64,000 nucleotides of DNA, from contig JAKLFY010000029.1 in NCBI GenBank assembly GCA_022710935.1, positions 1-64,000 on the forward strand, written 5' to 3'. Shown one piece after another: positions 43,202 to 53,054 of this stretch. The notes under the pieces were generated by a model. The model was not told where the DNA came from. It was given only the letters and a program-made list of their open reading frames with translations, and did not search any database. A program made the position numbers and the translations under genes. The stretch comes from Verrucomicrobiota bacterium (GTDB lineage: Bacteria; Verrucomicrobiota; Verrucomicrobiia; Limisphaerales; J093). The stretch's first letter is position 1. Every line of letters begins with the position of its first letter.

Positions 43202-44227
43202 ATGAATGAGGTACGGGATAGCAAACCGAGCGGCCTCGATCGTTGTGCGGGGGGCCAGGCCCTGGCGCCGGCTCAAGTCGAGTCGCTTGCGCTCGAGATC
43301 CGCGCGCTCAAGCAGCGCCTCAACGCCGTCATTCTCGCCCACAATTACCAGGTGCCCGAGATTCAGGACATCGCCGATTTCGTCGGCGATTCGCTCGGCC
43401 TCTCGCAACAGGCGGCGGCAACCCCGGCCGACGTCATTGTCTTCTGCGGCGTGCATTTCATGGCCGAGACGGCCAAGATCCTGAATCCCGACAAGATCGT
43501 CGTGCTGCCGGACAAGGACGCCGGATGCTCGCTCGAAGAGAGCTGCCCGCCCGACCAGTTGGCTGCATTGCAGCGGACCAATCCGAACTTTTATACCGTC
43601 ACCTACATCAACTGCAGCGCGGCGGTGAAGGCGTTGAGCGACGTGATTTGCACCAGCGGCAACGCGGTCAAGATCGTCGAGGCGAGTCCGAAGGAGAAGG
43701 ACCTGCTGTTTGTGCCGGACGAGAATCTGGGCGCCTGGGTCATGGAGCAGACCGGGCGGCCCATGACCCTGTGGAAGGGCAATTGCTACGCACACGTCGA
43801 GTTCCGCCGCGACAGCCTGTTGCGGATGCGTCAGCGGTATCCGGACGCTAAAGTCGTGGTCCATCCGGAGAGCCTGCGCGAGGTGCGCGATCTCGGGGAC
43901 GCAGTTTGTTCGACGGAGAAGATGATCAGCTACTGCAAGACCAGCCCGGCCAGGCAGTTCATCATCGTTACCGAATCGGGCATCGTCCATCGCCTGCAGA
44001 AGGAATGTCCGGGCAAGGAGTTCCTCTGCGCCCCGGTTTTCGACGCGATGCGGCTGCCCACCGACAACTGCCGTTGCTGCGAATGCAAGTACATGAAGCT
44101 GAACACGCTCGAGAAAGTGCGCGACTGCATGAAGCATCTCGCCCCGCGCATCGAGTTGCCCGACGACATCCGTCAACGGGCCCGGCTCCCCATCGAGCGC
44201 ATGCTCGAAATCTCGGCCCGCCCCTGA
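43202..44227 (+). CDS. nadA: Quinolinate synthase
   Basis: A 341-aa 4Fe-4S enzyme condensing iminoaspartate and dihydroxyacetone phosphate to quinolinate in NAD synthesis. Family motifs are ILAHNYQVPEIQDIADFVGDSLGLSQQA, FCGVHFMAETAKILNPDKIVVLPD, AGCSLEESCP, TYINCSA, WKGNCYAHVEF and CRCCECKYMKLNTLEK. Cluster ligands are expected among the cysteines in AGCSLEE, in CSTEKM/SYCKTS and in the C-terminal CRCCEC. It diverges from the DHH phosphoesterase gene across a 322-bp gap in which I see no clear feature. nadB and nadC are not nearby. Confidence 0.95.
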   Translation: MNEVRDSKPSGLDRCAGGQALAPAQVESLALEIRALKQRLNAVILAHNYQVPEIQDIADFVGDSLGLSQQAAATPADVIVFCGVHFMAETAKILNPDKIVVLPDKDAGCSLEESCPPDQLAALQRTNPNFYTVTYINCSAAVKALSDVICTSGNAVKIVEASPKEKDLLFVPDENLGAWVMEQTGRPMTLWKGNCYAHVEFRRDSLLRMRQRYPDAKVVVHPESLREVRDLGDAVCSTEKMISYCKTSPARQFIIVTESGIVHRLQKECPGKEFLCAPVFDAMRLPTDNCRCCECKYMKLNTLEKVRDCMKHLAPRIELPDDIRQRARLPIERMLEISARP

Positions 44228-44720
44228 TTGATTCCGCGCGGTCCGGCGGGCCGACGGCCTGAATCCTCCGGGTTGCACGGTCAAGGATTCTAGCCTGCAT
44301 TTCTCACCGGTTTCTGCCACCGCGAAGCCGGAGTTCACAAGAGAAGTCAGCATGCAGGCTAGGGTTTTGTTCTGTCGTGGTGCGATCAAAACCGGACGGG
44401 TCTGTGCGATCAAAACCGGAATAGTTGCTGGGCCCCCTTGTCAGAGCCGGTCCAATTGGTAGTCTGTTCAGTTGCTTCAGCGGAGGATAGGGCTCTGCGG
44501 GGACGCAACCTGAGCGCCGCCTGAAGCCTGATAAACGGCAGGTCGGGCGGTCCTCCCCTGGCCCATCCCGGGGCTCGACTCCACAACCGGCTGCGGCTAG
44601 CGCCGGCGCTACCTTCAGGCGGTTGGACGACTTGCGCTGGTGAGTTCCCGCACCCAAGGGTATTCTCACGCGGCTTGAGAACCCGTTTGAGCCGATTCGA
44701 CTGAACCAAAGGTGACCGCG
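44228..44720. repeat. Intergenic stretch with an inverted and a direct repeat
   Basis: No gene is visible. CTAGCCTGCAT (44290-44300) and ATGCAGGCTAG (44352-44362) are perfect inverted repeats bounding a 73-bp segment that includes ttctcaccgg, reminiscent of other palindromic elements here. Just after it, gtgcgatcaaaaccgga occurs twice (about 44379 and 44405). Confidence 0.55.
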
Positions 44721-44860
44721 ATGGACCATACCACCCGACGCCGTTTCGTGCGAACAATGCTGACTGCAACCGCCCTGCCCGTGGCCACCCGACTCGTTGG
44801 CGCTCGATCGCCAACCACCGAGGCCCAAGCCGGCGGCTACGTCCGAGCTAACCTGCCCGA
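44721..44860 (+). pseudogene. Orphan Tat signal peptide (5' fragment of a lost gene)
   Basis: Starts at ATG 44721 with an aaagg ribosome-binding site. It encodes a convincing twin-arginine signal (MDHTTRRRFVRTMLTAT, then ALPVATRLVGA) and about ten more residues. After about 44850 the frame runs antisense into the 3' end of the next gene and no longer looks like protein. Tat leaders of this kind precede sulfatases and DUF-type secreted enzymes in these bacteria. I read it as the remaining 5' end of such a gene. Confidence 0.55.
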
Positions 44861-44863
44861 TCT

Positions 44864-46126
44864 TCAGTTCTTGAGCGGCGCGATCTGGACCTTCTCGAGT
44901 TCGACGCCTTCGGTGCGGAAGACCAGCTTGCGCACGGAGAGACCGGGGCGATACGAGAGCATCGTGCGTCGTCCCGCGATCTCCGCGTCCACCAGTGACC
45001 CGCCGATCTTGTTGCAGCCCTTCACCAGCATCCGGACGGTGAAGGGTTGGTCCACGCCGATCAGGTTCTCGATGGCGTAGTTGCCGACACCGTGGGGCGC
45101 GCCTCCCTCGCGCAGCGACTTCTCCCGCGCTGCGAAACCGTGCGTTGACGCGGGGCCGAATTGCGCCCGCCGCTCGTCCAAGCGGATCAGGAGTTCGCAC
45201 GTTGGCGCTCCGTCTTCCTCGGGCAGAAGGGAGATGCCGAGCTTGCCTTGGTGGGCGTGGGCCGGCCGCGCGTCGAAGACCAGCAGGAACGACTCCTCGT
45301 CGGTCACGAATGCGGCTGTGTCAACCATTCGCTCCGCCAGCGTGCGGGCTCTTCCGGTTGCCGGGGTGATTTCCTTCATCCACTTCGAGCCGATCCGTCC
45401 GTCGGGCAATTGCAGCAGCTCGCGAATCAGCAGGTTGCCGCCCCAGCCGCGGATGGGAACCCACGCGGCCATGAGAAAGCGCCCGCCGGCGACTTCCGTG
45501 ATCGAGGGGACATTCGAGCCATCGTAGAAATCGAGTCCCTGGCGGACCACGTCTTGGTAGGCCGAGTCGGGCGCGTCGGCTGGTTTCATCCAAAGCCCCG
45601 TGAAGCCGCCGATGACATAATCGAACTTGCCCCAACCGAAGAAGAACGTGCAGTCGCCGCCCGGCGGAAAGTCCGGGCTGACGCAGCGCCAGTCGCCGTC
45701 CACGTACAGGGTCCAGCGCACCCCAGAGAAGTTGAGGACAACATCGTGTTTGCCCGCGGGCCGCTCGAGCAGGGCGAGCGGGATGCCGATGGTCATCTCC
45801 TTCCAGTCGGGATGTTCGACGGAATGGAGCGTCAGCGTCGCTTCGAGCACCGGCACGGAGCCGTCGGGCAGCTTGAAGGCCGGGTAGTTCTGCCGGTTGC
45901 GGTCGCCCGGATCATTCTGGCGGAGCCGCACGCCGAGCACGCCCGGAATTTCGAGAACCGTCTGCTCACCCTCGAACCTCTTCAGGTGCACCGTGAACTT
46001 GACCGTGAACCCGTTGGTGGCGGTCGGTGCGCCGGCGAACTCTGCCTGCGGCGCGGCCGGGGTGAGGGTGCTCTGCGCCGGTTGCGCGGTGTTGAAGAAC
46101 CAGACCAAGACCAGGAGATCGACCAT
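44864..46126 (-). CDS. Putative secreted protein of unknown function
   Basis: A protein of about 420 aa. A short hydrophobic start (VDLLVLVWFFNTAQPAQS) probably serves as export signal. The first half reads like a concanavalin-type beta-sandwich (KHDVVLNFSGVRWTLYVDGDW, FFFGWGKFDYVIGGFTGLW). The middle has NVPSITEVAGGRFLMAAWVPIRGWGGNLLIREL, resembling five-bladed glycosidase propellers of the GH32/GH43 type, without an active site I can assign. ATG 46126 was chosen; in-frame codons further upstream encode basic sequence without family character. It is divergent from the DUF4832 gene. Confidence 0.65.
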   Translation of the reverse strand: MVDLLVLVWFFNTAQPAQSTLTPAAPQAEFAGAPTATNGFTVKFTVHLKRFEGEQTVLEIPGVLGVRLRQNDPGDRNRQNYPAFKLPDGSVPVLEATLTLHSVEHPDWKEMTIGIPLALLERPAGKHDVVLNFSGVRWTLYVDGDWRCVSPDFPPGGDCTFFFGWGKFDYVIGGFTGLWMKPADAPDSAYQDVVRQGLDFYDGSNVPSITEVAGGRFLMAAWVPIRGWGGNLLIRELLQLPDGRIGSKWMKEITPATGRARTLAERMVDTAAFVTDEESFLLVFDARPAHAHQGKLGISLLPEEDGAPTCELLIRLDERRAQFGPASTHGFAAREKSLREGGAPHGVGNYAIENLIGVDQPFTVRMLVKGCNKIGGSLVDAEIAGRRTMLSYRPGLSVRKLVFRTEGVELEKVQIAPLKN

Positions 46127-46557
46127 GAGTTTGACCGAGAGGCGTTTGCTGTTTCGATGTGGCTGGAGTGTGCCTGGCTGGGTGTGGCCATTCAAGGCGA
46201 AACGCGGCAGAATTGTCCCCGGCCGAGTGCTTGGCCGGCCTTCGGGGCTGGTGGGCGGTCGCCCGCCTGGCCGGGAAGACGCTCGTAGCCAGCAGCAGCG
46301 CCGCTCGAGGGGCGAGCGCGGCTGGAAACGGCTGTTGCGCCTGCCGGCCAGGGTGCAGTTCACCGTCGAAAACGCGAAGCGTCTGGAGTGGGTGTGCTTC
46401 AGCACCGCTTTGATATGGTCTGGGAATGCAGGAGAACCGTCCCCGAAAAGCGGCGGTCGAACCGGAAGTAGATCCGCAGCCGCTTCGGGATCGTAAACAC
46501 AAACCACATCTTTCCGTGACGCCGGAGCGGAAAGATTCAGGCTCCTTTCCCACGAAC
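46127..46557. other. Divergent intergenic region
   Basis: A 431-bp GC-rich space between two divergent genes for secreted proteins. It presumably contains both promoters. I see no convincing -35/-10 pair, operator or repeat. Confidence 0.4.
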
Positions 46558-48234
46558 ATGAAGACCACACGACGCGAGTTTCTCGGGACCTCCGCCGGCA
46601 TCGTCGGGTCGGTAGCGCTCGGCTCCGCGGGCACGACTTGGGCCAATGACGGTGCCGAGGACGCACCAACGCGCCCCCTCACCTATCATGGGCTCCGCCC
46701 GACGGATCCCGGAGGGCGGGTCGGGTTGCGCAATCCGGAGCGTGGCTGGCGTATCGAAAGCGTCATCGCCGAGCCGGCGCGGAAGACGTTCGGACCTGCC
46801 CATCACCTCACCGGTCGAGTGGCGCCGCTCTACCAGGAGGACTGGTGGATGCTCGATGCGGCGCGCTTCGAGCCCTTCGGTTTGACGTTGGTCCAGGCCT
46901 ACTGCTACCTCACCGAGTTCGCGGACGGGCCGATTTCGGACGAGAAGTTGGCCCTGCTCGAGGAGAGCTTCGACAACCTCCGGCATCGCGGCTTGAAGGC
47001 GGTGCTGCGGTTCGCCTACGAACGCGACATGGGGGTGAAGGAAGCCCCCACGCCGGATTGGATCCTGCGGCATATCGACCAACTCCAGCCCGTGTTGCGC
47101 AAGCACGTCGATGTAATCTACGTGCTCCAGGCCGGGTTCATCGGCGCCTGGGGCGAATGGCACAGCGCCGCCCGGATCGCACCGGACGACTACGCGACGC
47201 GCGCCGCTATCATCAAACGGTTGTTGGAGGCCATGCCGGAGGGACGCATGCTCCAGGTGCGGGTTCCAAAGTACAAACGGCTGGCGCTGCAACAGCCGGC
47301 GTTGGCTGCATTCGTCGAGATCGGCCCACAGAACGCCTTCAGCAAGCTGCCGGCGGCGCGCATCGGCTTCCACAACGACGGCTTCCTGGCCGGACCTTCC
47401 GATGGGGGCACGTGGCCGGAACCGCCGCACTTCGGTCAACCCGGCAACCCCGAGTTCGACTACATGACCCGGGAAAGCCCGTACGTGCCTGTCGACGGCG
47501 AGCTCTTTTGGTCGGATCAGGGCTTTGATGGCAAAGCGGCTCGCGGGGAAGGCGTGGACGGCCTCAACGCCGCAGTGCGGATGCGCCTGCACCATTACAG
47601 CAGCTTCAGCCTGGCGCACAGCTATTCGGAGCGGGAAGGCAAGCCGTACTCGATCGACCATTGGCTGAGCGCCGCCGCCGCAGCGGAGTCGATGCGGCAG
47701 GCTGCCCTGCCCGTGGGCGACGGGTGGTTCGAGGACGGCTTTGGCCAGCCCGCGATGCGCACGCAGTTCGAGTACATCCAGGATCATCTCGGCTATCGGC
47801 TGGAGCTGCGAAGCGCGCGCATCCCGGAGAAGGTGAAGGCGGGCGCGCCATTCCAAGTCGAGATCGAACTGATCAACCGCGGTTTCTCGACGCTGCACAA
47901 TCCCCGCCTTGTCTGCCTCGCGCTGATGGATCGCACCGGGAAGGTCACCGAGTTGCCCGTGCCCGGCGCCGATCCGCGGCAGTGGCAGCCGTTCCGCCCG
48001 GGCGACGGTGAATTCAAGCCGATCGTCCACCACATCACCTGGCGCGGCACGCTGCCCTCGGGCTGCCCGCCGGGCTGGCAGCAAATCGGTTTGTGGCTCC
48101 CGGACGCCGCCGAATCGTTGCGTCGCGATCCTCGCTACGCCGTGCGCGTGGCCAATCGGGACGTGCCGTGGTGGACGGATGGGCGGGGCCAATACGGCAT
48201 CAATGTGCTGGGGGTAGTGGAAGTGGTTTCGTGA
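46558..48234 (+). CDS. Tat-exported DUF4874/DUF4832 protein
   Basis: A 558-aa secreted protein. The twin-arginine signal (MKTTRREFLGTSAGIVGSVA) ends near residue 35. The N-terminal DUF4874 region begins with GLRNPERGWRIE and continues with FGLTLVQAYCYLTEF and YVLQAGFIGAWGEWHS, a TIM-barrel-like pattern. The C-terminal DUF4832 part includes HHYSSFSLAHSY and YRLELRSARIPEKVKAGAPFQVEIELINRG, an Ig-like end. Both domains occur in putative glycoside hydrolases of polysaccharide degraders; the substrate is unknown. ATG 46558 is the start of the signal. The stop codon lies exactly at the edge of the rtcA pseudogene fragment on the other strand. Confidence 0.88.
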   Translation: MKTTRREFLGTSAGIVGSVALGSAGTTWANDGAEDAPTRPLTYHGLRPTDPGGRVGLRNPERGWRIESVIAEPARKTFGPAHHLTGRVAPLYQEDWWMLDAARFEPFGLTLVQAYCYLTEFADGPISDEKLALLEESFDNLRHRGLKAVLRFAYERDMGVKEAPTPDWILRHIDQLQPVLRKHVDVIYVLQAGFIGAWGEWHSAARIAPDDYATRAAIIKRLLEAMPEGRMLQVRVPKYKRLALQQPALAAFVEIGPQNAFSKLPAARIGFHNDGFLAGPSDGGTWPEPPHFGQPGNPEFDYMTRESPYVPVDGELFWSDQGFDGKAARGEGVDGLNAAVRMRLHHYSSFSLAHSYSEREGKPYSIDHWLSAAAAAESMRQAALPVGDGWFEDGFGQPAMRTQFEYIQDHLGYRLELRSARIPEKVKAGAPFQVEIELINRGFSTLHNPRLVCLALMDRTGKVTELPVPGADPRQWQPFRPGDGEFKPIVHHITWRGTLPSGCPPGWQQIGLWLPDAAESLRRDPRYAVRVANRDVPWWTDGRGQYGINVLGVVEVVS

Positions 48235-48235
48235 T

Positions 48236-49595
<1,360 letters not shown>

Positions 49596-49615
49596 TGCTT
49601 CTGGTGCGTGCCGAT

Positions 49616-49990
49616 TCACGATCTCGGCAGATACACCACCACGTCCGCCCATTCCCAGCCCGCGGCCTCGCGCCAGAAGTCCACCAGCAACCGCGCTTGG
49701 GCGCCGTAGGCAGTCCGCGACACAGTTCGCCGAAAGAGAATCACGCCGGAATGGCCGACGCCTTCGCGCGTGAGCACCCCGGCATGGTGCGGCAGCGATC
49801 GGCGGTCAAAGCTGACCAACACCAGGCCCTCATCCCGCAGCGTCATCAGTAGCGCCGGGTCCTTTAATTGCAGGCACGCCCCGTCACACCAGTCGGCGAG
49901 ATGCTCGACGGGAAATCGTGGGTCGAATTTCCGGCAGGCAGCGACCAGGTCGTGCGAGACGTTTTCGTCCGCCAGAAGCCGCGGTTTCAT
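49616..49990 (-). CDS. DUF5615 PIN-like toxin candidate
   Basis: A 124-aa protein of the DUF5615/Mut7-C-like PIN group. MKPRLLADENVSHDL starts the fold with the conserved acidic residues (D8, E9); a second site is VLVSFDRRSLPHHAG. It is probably a small RNA-cleaving toxin. Its ATG overlaps the stop of the upstream DUF433-type gene (ATGA), the usual layout antitoxin then toxin. Confidence 0.8.
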   Translation of the reverse strand: MKPRLLADENVSHDLVAACRKFDPRFPVEHLADWCDGACLQLKDPALLMTLRDEGLVLVSFDRRSLPHHAGVLTREGVGHSGVILFRRTVSRTAYGAQARLLVDFWREAAGWEWADVVVYLPRS

Positions 49991-50349
49991 GCGCCGAGTT
50001 CGGCAGCGCGCTGCGCGGAGACTTCTTCAGGAAACGACCGGGCAAAAGCCAGGGCGCATCGCACCACGCTGGGCGGCCACCGGAAGTGCCGGGCCGTCTT
50101 GTCCAGGCTCTTGGTTTCGCGGTGCACGTCCTCCACTTCCCACACCGCCACGCGATGCCCGAGAATGAAGGCCTCGCGCCCGCCCGCCGCGTCCCGGAAG
50201 CCGATGCCCGGGTACTCCTCCTCCAGTGCCTTCTCCTGAAGGTAGAGGCTGCTAAGGGTAGAGACTTCCAGGTTCTTGCGGCGCGCCTGGCGGGCCAGAA
50301 GGGGGGCCAAGTCTTCTGCGATGCGACACGATTGAACGACGGTTGCCAT
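49987..50349 (-). CDS. DUF433-type antitoxin
   Basis: A 120-aa protein with a C-terminal DUF433-like helix-turn-helix region (FILGHRVAVWEVEDVHRETK...TARHFRWPPSVVRCALAFARSFPEEV). The N-terminal helical part (CRIAEDLAPLLARQARRKNLEVSTLSSLYLQEKALEEE) may contribute DNA binding or dimerisation. DUF433 proteins paired with DUF5615 proteins form toxin-antitoxin modules of the VapBC45-like kind. It starts just upstream of its toxin partner and probably represses the operon. Confidence 0.8.
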   Translation of the reverse strand: MATVVQSCRIAEDLAPLLARQARRKNLEVSTLSSLYLQEKALEEEYPGIGFRDAAGGREAFILGHRVAVWEVEDVHRETKSLDKTARHFRWPPSVVRCALAFARSFPEEVSAQRAAELGA

Positions 50350-50455
50350 AAGTGGAGAGAGAATCGTCTACAACGTATACACCGTCAAGCCGGGAAACCC
50401 ACCCGTCCGACCCGCTCCAGCCGCCACTGGCTACCGGCGCCTTGCTCGGTCGAAG

Positions 50456-50483
50456 GCGGGCGGGTGATCACGCACCCGCCCGC
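50456..50483. other. Strong hairpin between antitoxin gene and Ro-like gene
   Basis: GCGGGCGGGTG and CACCCGCCCGC form a perfect 11-bp stem with loop ATCACG. It lies about 50 bp past the stop of the Ro-like gene on the minus strand. No T-run follows, so it may be a terminator, a small RNA domain or neither. Confidence 0.45.
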
Positions 50484-50533
50484 GCGCGTTCACCGCTTTG
50501 GTTGTCCTTGAACCGCCCGCCAGGGGCGGTGAT

Positions 50534-51622
50534 TCACACCCCGCGGATGACGTCCGAGATCACGGCCGGAACCGTGGTGTCGAACCCGACGACGTCGAGC
50601 ATCCCGCGGTCGTTCGGGTCGGCCAAGGTGAAGCCGCTGGAGGTGATCCCGACCACGGCCGCTTTCGCCTCCCCGACGAACTCGCTCCGATACTCGCGCA
50701 GGGCCTGCGCCGGGTGGATGTTCCCGGCCCAGGTTTCGCCGTCGGTGTAGGTCACAAAGCCCGACACCCTCAGCTTGTTCCGCCGCGCCCACACCATCGG
50801 CAGGGCGCAGTCGGTGCCCCCCATCGGGATGGCACTGATGCGCTGGATCACGTCGTCCAACCGCATCCGCGGCGACAACGCGATCGGGGTGATGCCCGAT
50901 TCGCCGCCGCCGTGCATGCCGCCGTAGCCACCCCCGGCCGGAGCCGAGAACGCGATGATTTCGCAGTCAGGCTCGGTCGCGGCAGTGACCAGCGCCATGG
51001 CGGCGCTGGCTTCGCGGGCCGTGAGGCACGAACCGGCAATCCGCGACCCGTCCATCGAACCGCTGACATCAAGCGCCAGGAGCACCGGCTTGCCGCACGG
51101 TTCGACGTTGCTGAACGTGGCATAGAACGCTGCGTCCAGGGCATCCACGATCTTCCCGACCGGTTGCCACTTGAGGTCGCCCTTCTCACCGTGGCCTTGC
51201 GCGTACACCTTTTGGGCGATAAGCACGGCCAACGGGTGGATACGGGTGCGCTTGAGCACCTTCTCGTCGCCCAGCTTGTTGACCACGAGCTTCGCGGCCT
51301 CGCTGAACGGCTGGATCAGCCCCAGGGAAGTCATCTTGCCCAGGTTGCGGATCAGGGCCGTCATGGGCATGTGCTGGAGCAGGGCGTCCCAAACCTCCGG
51401 CTCATTGAGCCATTGGGTCGGGACAGCTTCCCGCGGCAGGTCATGCTCGGTGATGAGCTTCACGACCTCGGCCTTGGTGGATGCCTTCTTGGCCTGTTCG
51501 AAGGCGGTGATGAGCGCCGGCAGTTGGCCGGCGGCGGCGTACGTGGCTAGGCCACGGCCAACTGCTGGACGAAGCCGGCGACGGACGTCGCGACGCACCG
51601 ATATCCCGTGGTTCCCCTCCAA
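50534..51622 (-). CDS. rsr: N-terminally truncated Ro60/Rsr-like (TROVE) protein
   Basis: A frame of up to 362 aa. From about residue 28 it matches the C-terminal half of Ro 60-kDa/TROVE proteins: LPALITAFEQAKKASTKAEV, ITEHDLPREAVPTQWLNEPE, MTALIRNLGKMTSLGLIQPF. A von Willebrand A domain follows with the MIDAS motif DVSGSMDGS (about residue 185) and FVTYTDGETWAGNIHPAQAL. Full bacterial Rsr is about 530 aa; roughly the first 200 residues of the RNA-binding ring are missing, and the first ~25 codons here (basic, unordered) are not family sequence. Rsr binds Y RNA and works in RNA quality control. With the dead rtcA nearby on the same strand, it looks like part of a broken rsr-rtc locus. No Y RNA was recognised. 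Confidence 0.8.
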   Translation of the reverse strand: MEGNHGISVRRDVRRRLRPAVGRGLATYAAAGQLPALITAFEQAKKASTKAEVVKLITEHDLPREAVPTQWLNEPEVWDALLQHMPMTALIRNLGKMTSLGLIQPFSEAAKLVVNKLGDEKVLKRTRIHPLAVLIAQKVYAQGHGEKGDLKWQPVGKIVDALDAAFYATFSNVEPCGKPVLLALDVSGSMDGSRIAGSCLTAREASAAMALVTAATEPDCEIIAFSAPAGGGYGGMHGGGESGITPIALSPRMRLDDVIQRISAIPMGGTDCALPMVWARRNKLRVSGFVTYTDGETWAGNIHPAQALREYRSEFVGEAKAAVVGITSSGFTLADPNDRGMLDVVGFDTTVPAVISDVIRGV

Positions 51623-51722
51623 ACGACGTTATGGGCCCAGAAGGTCGGCACGTGCGGTGCACGGGCCAAGTCCCCGGATGCGCTTGCGTCCATGACTGCA
51701 CCGGTGCTATCATTCCAGAGCA

Positions 51723-52151
51723 ATGGGACTGACGGTCGTGGTCGACACCAGCGTCTTTGTCTCCGCTCTGATCGGAACGGCGGGGGCCAGCCGGCAGGTT
51801 TTGCGGGCGTGCCTGGAGCGGCGCTGCCGGCCGGCCATGGGCGAGAAGCTCTTTCTGGAGTACGAATCGGTACTTCAGCGGCCGACGGTGGTGCGCGACT
51901 CGCCGCTGAGCGCGCCTGAGCGAGAGAAGCTGCTGGACGCGTTCCTGAGCGTGTGCCAATGGATTCCGGTGTTCTACCTGTGGCGGCCCAATGTGCCGGA
52001 CGAGGGCGACAATCATGTGGTGGAGTTGGCGGTGGCGGCCGGCGCCGAGGTGATTGTGGCGCAGAACGTGCGCGATTTCCGCGGGGGCGAGCTGCGTTTC
52101 CCGCAGCTTGAAATCTTGACGGCGGCTCAGTTTGCGATGCGAGTGAGGTGA
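51723..52151 (+). CDS. PIN-domain toxin (PIN_3/TIGR00305-like)
   Basis: A 142-aa putative RNase toxin. The fold starts with VVVDTSVFVSALIG (first catalytic Asp). The middle has GEKLFLEYESVLQRP (Glu), and the end has DEGDNHVVELAVAAGAEVIVAQNVRDFRGGELRF with the remaining acidic residues. It is followed after 3 bp by a ribbon-helix-helix-like antitoxin. The order toxin then antitoxin is common in this subfamily. It sits where the missing 5' part of the Ro-like gene would have been, on the opposite strand. Confidence 0.85.
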   Translation: MGLTVVVDTSVFVSALIGTAGASRQVLRACLERRCRPAMGEKLFLEYESVLQRPTVVRDSPLSAPEREKLLDAFLSVCQWIPVFYLWRPNVPDEGDNHVVELAVAAGAEVIVAQNVRDFRGGELRFPQLEILTAAQFAMRVR

Positions 52152-52154
52152 AGT

Positions 52155-52394
52155 ATGGCAACCATGACGATTCGACTTCCGGATGCGAAGCATGTGCGGC
52201 TCAAGCGCCTGGCGGCGCGACAGGGCGTCAGTCTCAACAAGCTGATCGAGGAATGGTCGAGTGTGGCGCTGGCGCAATTCGATGCAGAGACGCGGTTCCT
52301 GGTTCGCGCCGCGCGGGGCGACGCCCGCACAGGCTTGGCGCTGCTCGGCAAGCTGGATGCCACGTTTGCCAAACGCACCACTCCCAAGGGCTGA
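52155..52394 (+). CDS. Ribbon-helix-helix antitoxin
   Basis: A 79-aa protein whose N-terminal half (MATMTIRLPDAKHVRLKRLAARQGVSLNKLIEEW) is a HicB/Arc-like ribbon-helix-helix DNA-binding domain; the C-terminal half would wrap the toxin. It lies directly behind the PIN toxin gene and is probably co-transcribed with it and autorepressing. Confidence 0.82.
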   Translation: MATMTIRLPDAKHVRLKRLAARQGVSLNKLIEEWSSVALAQFDAETRFLVRAARGDARTGLALLGKLDATFAKRTTPKG

Positions 52395-52926
52395 CCTTGA
52401 CCAGGCGGCAGATTCCCCGACTCGACACCGGCGCTCGTTGACTCGATTGGGACGTTGCTTAAGGGGCGCAACCTCCCGAAAGCCCAAATCCTTCTCGCAG
52501 CCTGGTACATGAGCTGACCGCCGCGCTGCCTCCGAGCCGTGTTCGACCTCCTGTTCATTTCGGTGGGCGTCGTTCTTCTGGCGAGTTACCTCTACCTGAA
52601 TCGCCGCCGTTGGACGCGCGGCTTCCGTGCGTGGCTGCTGCTTCGTGCTCTGCCACTGACGATCTTCTTCCTGCTGATGCCAGCCCGGATTCCTCACCAC
52701 CGGGAAGGAGAATCTGAAATCCGGGCTCTGGCAAAACCGCGCCGAGACGGGGGGAAAACGAAGCCTTGGTTGTGCAGGAAAACGCGGTCGCGAGCTGACG
52801 CTCCGTTGCCTTCTGCCTTCACTCCAAGCCGGCGCGGTTTTGCTCTCAATTGGCGTTAGCAGTGTGCCCTTTTTGCGAGACGCCAACATGCAGCAAACCC
52901 TTGATTTTATTGGCGATTGTGAGGAT
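52395..52926. other. Degenerate region with a possible membrane-protein fragment
   Basis: No complete gene is visible. From about 52539 a frame encodes one or two hydrophobic helices (LLFISVGVVLLASYLYLN..., AWLLLRALPLTIFFLLMPARI) and then runs into a copy of the small dispersed repeat at about 52685-52745 (ccgggaaggagaatctgaaa...). This is probably the remains of a membrane-protein gene cut by the repeat. Confidence 0.4.
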
Positions 52927-52959
52927 TGGAGCGGGTGAAGGGAATCGAACCCTCGCAAC
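52927..52959 (-). other. 3' end of a tRNA-Gly (attachment-site remnant)
   Basis: Read on the minus strand this is GTTGCGAGGGTTCGATTCCC then TTCACCCGCTCCA. It is the T-arm (GAGGG TTCGATT CCCTT), the acceptor 3' strand CACCCGC, a discriminator base and CCA. The acceptor would pair with GCGGGTG, typical of bacterial tRNA-Gly. Anticodon and D arms are absent: the upstream bases (ccactttacaccactatatc) do not fold as tRNA. A tyrosine recombinase gene begins 95 bp away, so this is best read as an att core left by integration into a tRNA-Gly gene. Confidence 0.8.
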
Positions 52960-53054
52960 AGATATAGTGGTGTAAAGTGGTGAAATATGGCCTGTTTTGC
53001 TGAGTATTTCGCCTTGAGTGCAGTAAGTTTACTGCACAAACTGCACTCCAAGGT

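Noticed and set aside
44864-46669. Extension of the secreted-protein gene to 601 codons
   Set aside because: The first ~180 codons are Arg/Pro-rich shadow sequence in a divergent promoter region; the hydrophobic signal starts at ATG 46126.
50400-50530. Y RNA gene next to the Ro-like gene
   Set aside because: There is one strong hairpin, but I could not fold a Y-RNA-like stem or a convincing tRNA-like domain around it; a covariance-model search would decide.
52927-53010. Complete tRNA gene
   Set aside because: Only the T-arm, acceptor 3' strand and CCA are present; the sequence where anticodon and D arms should be does not fold.
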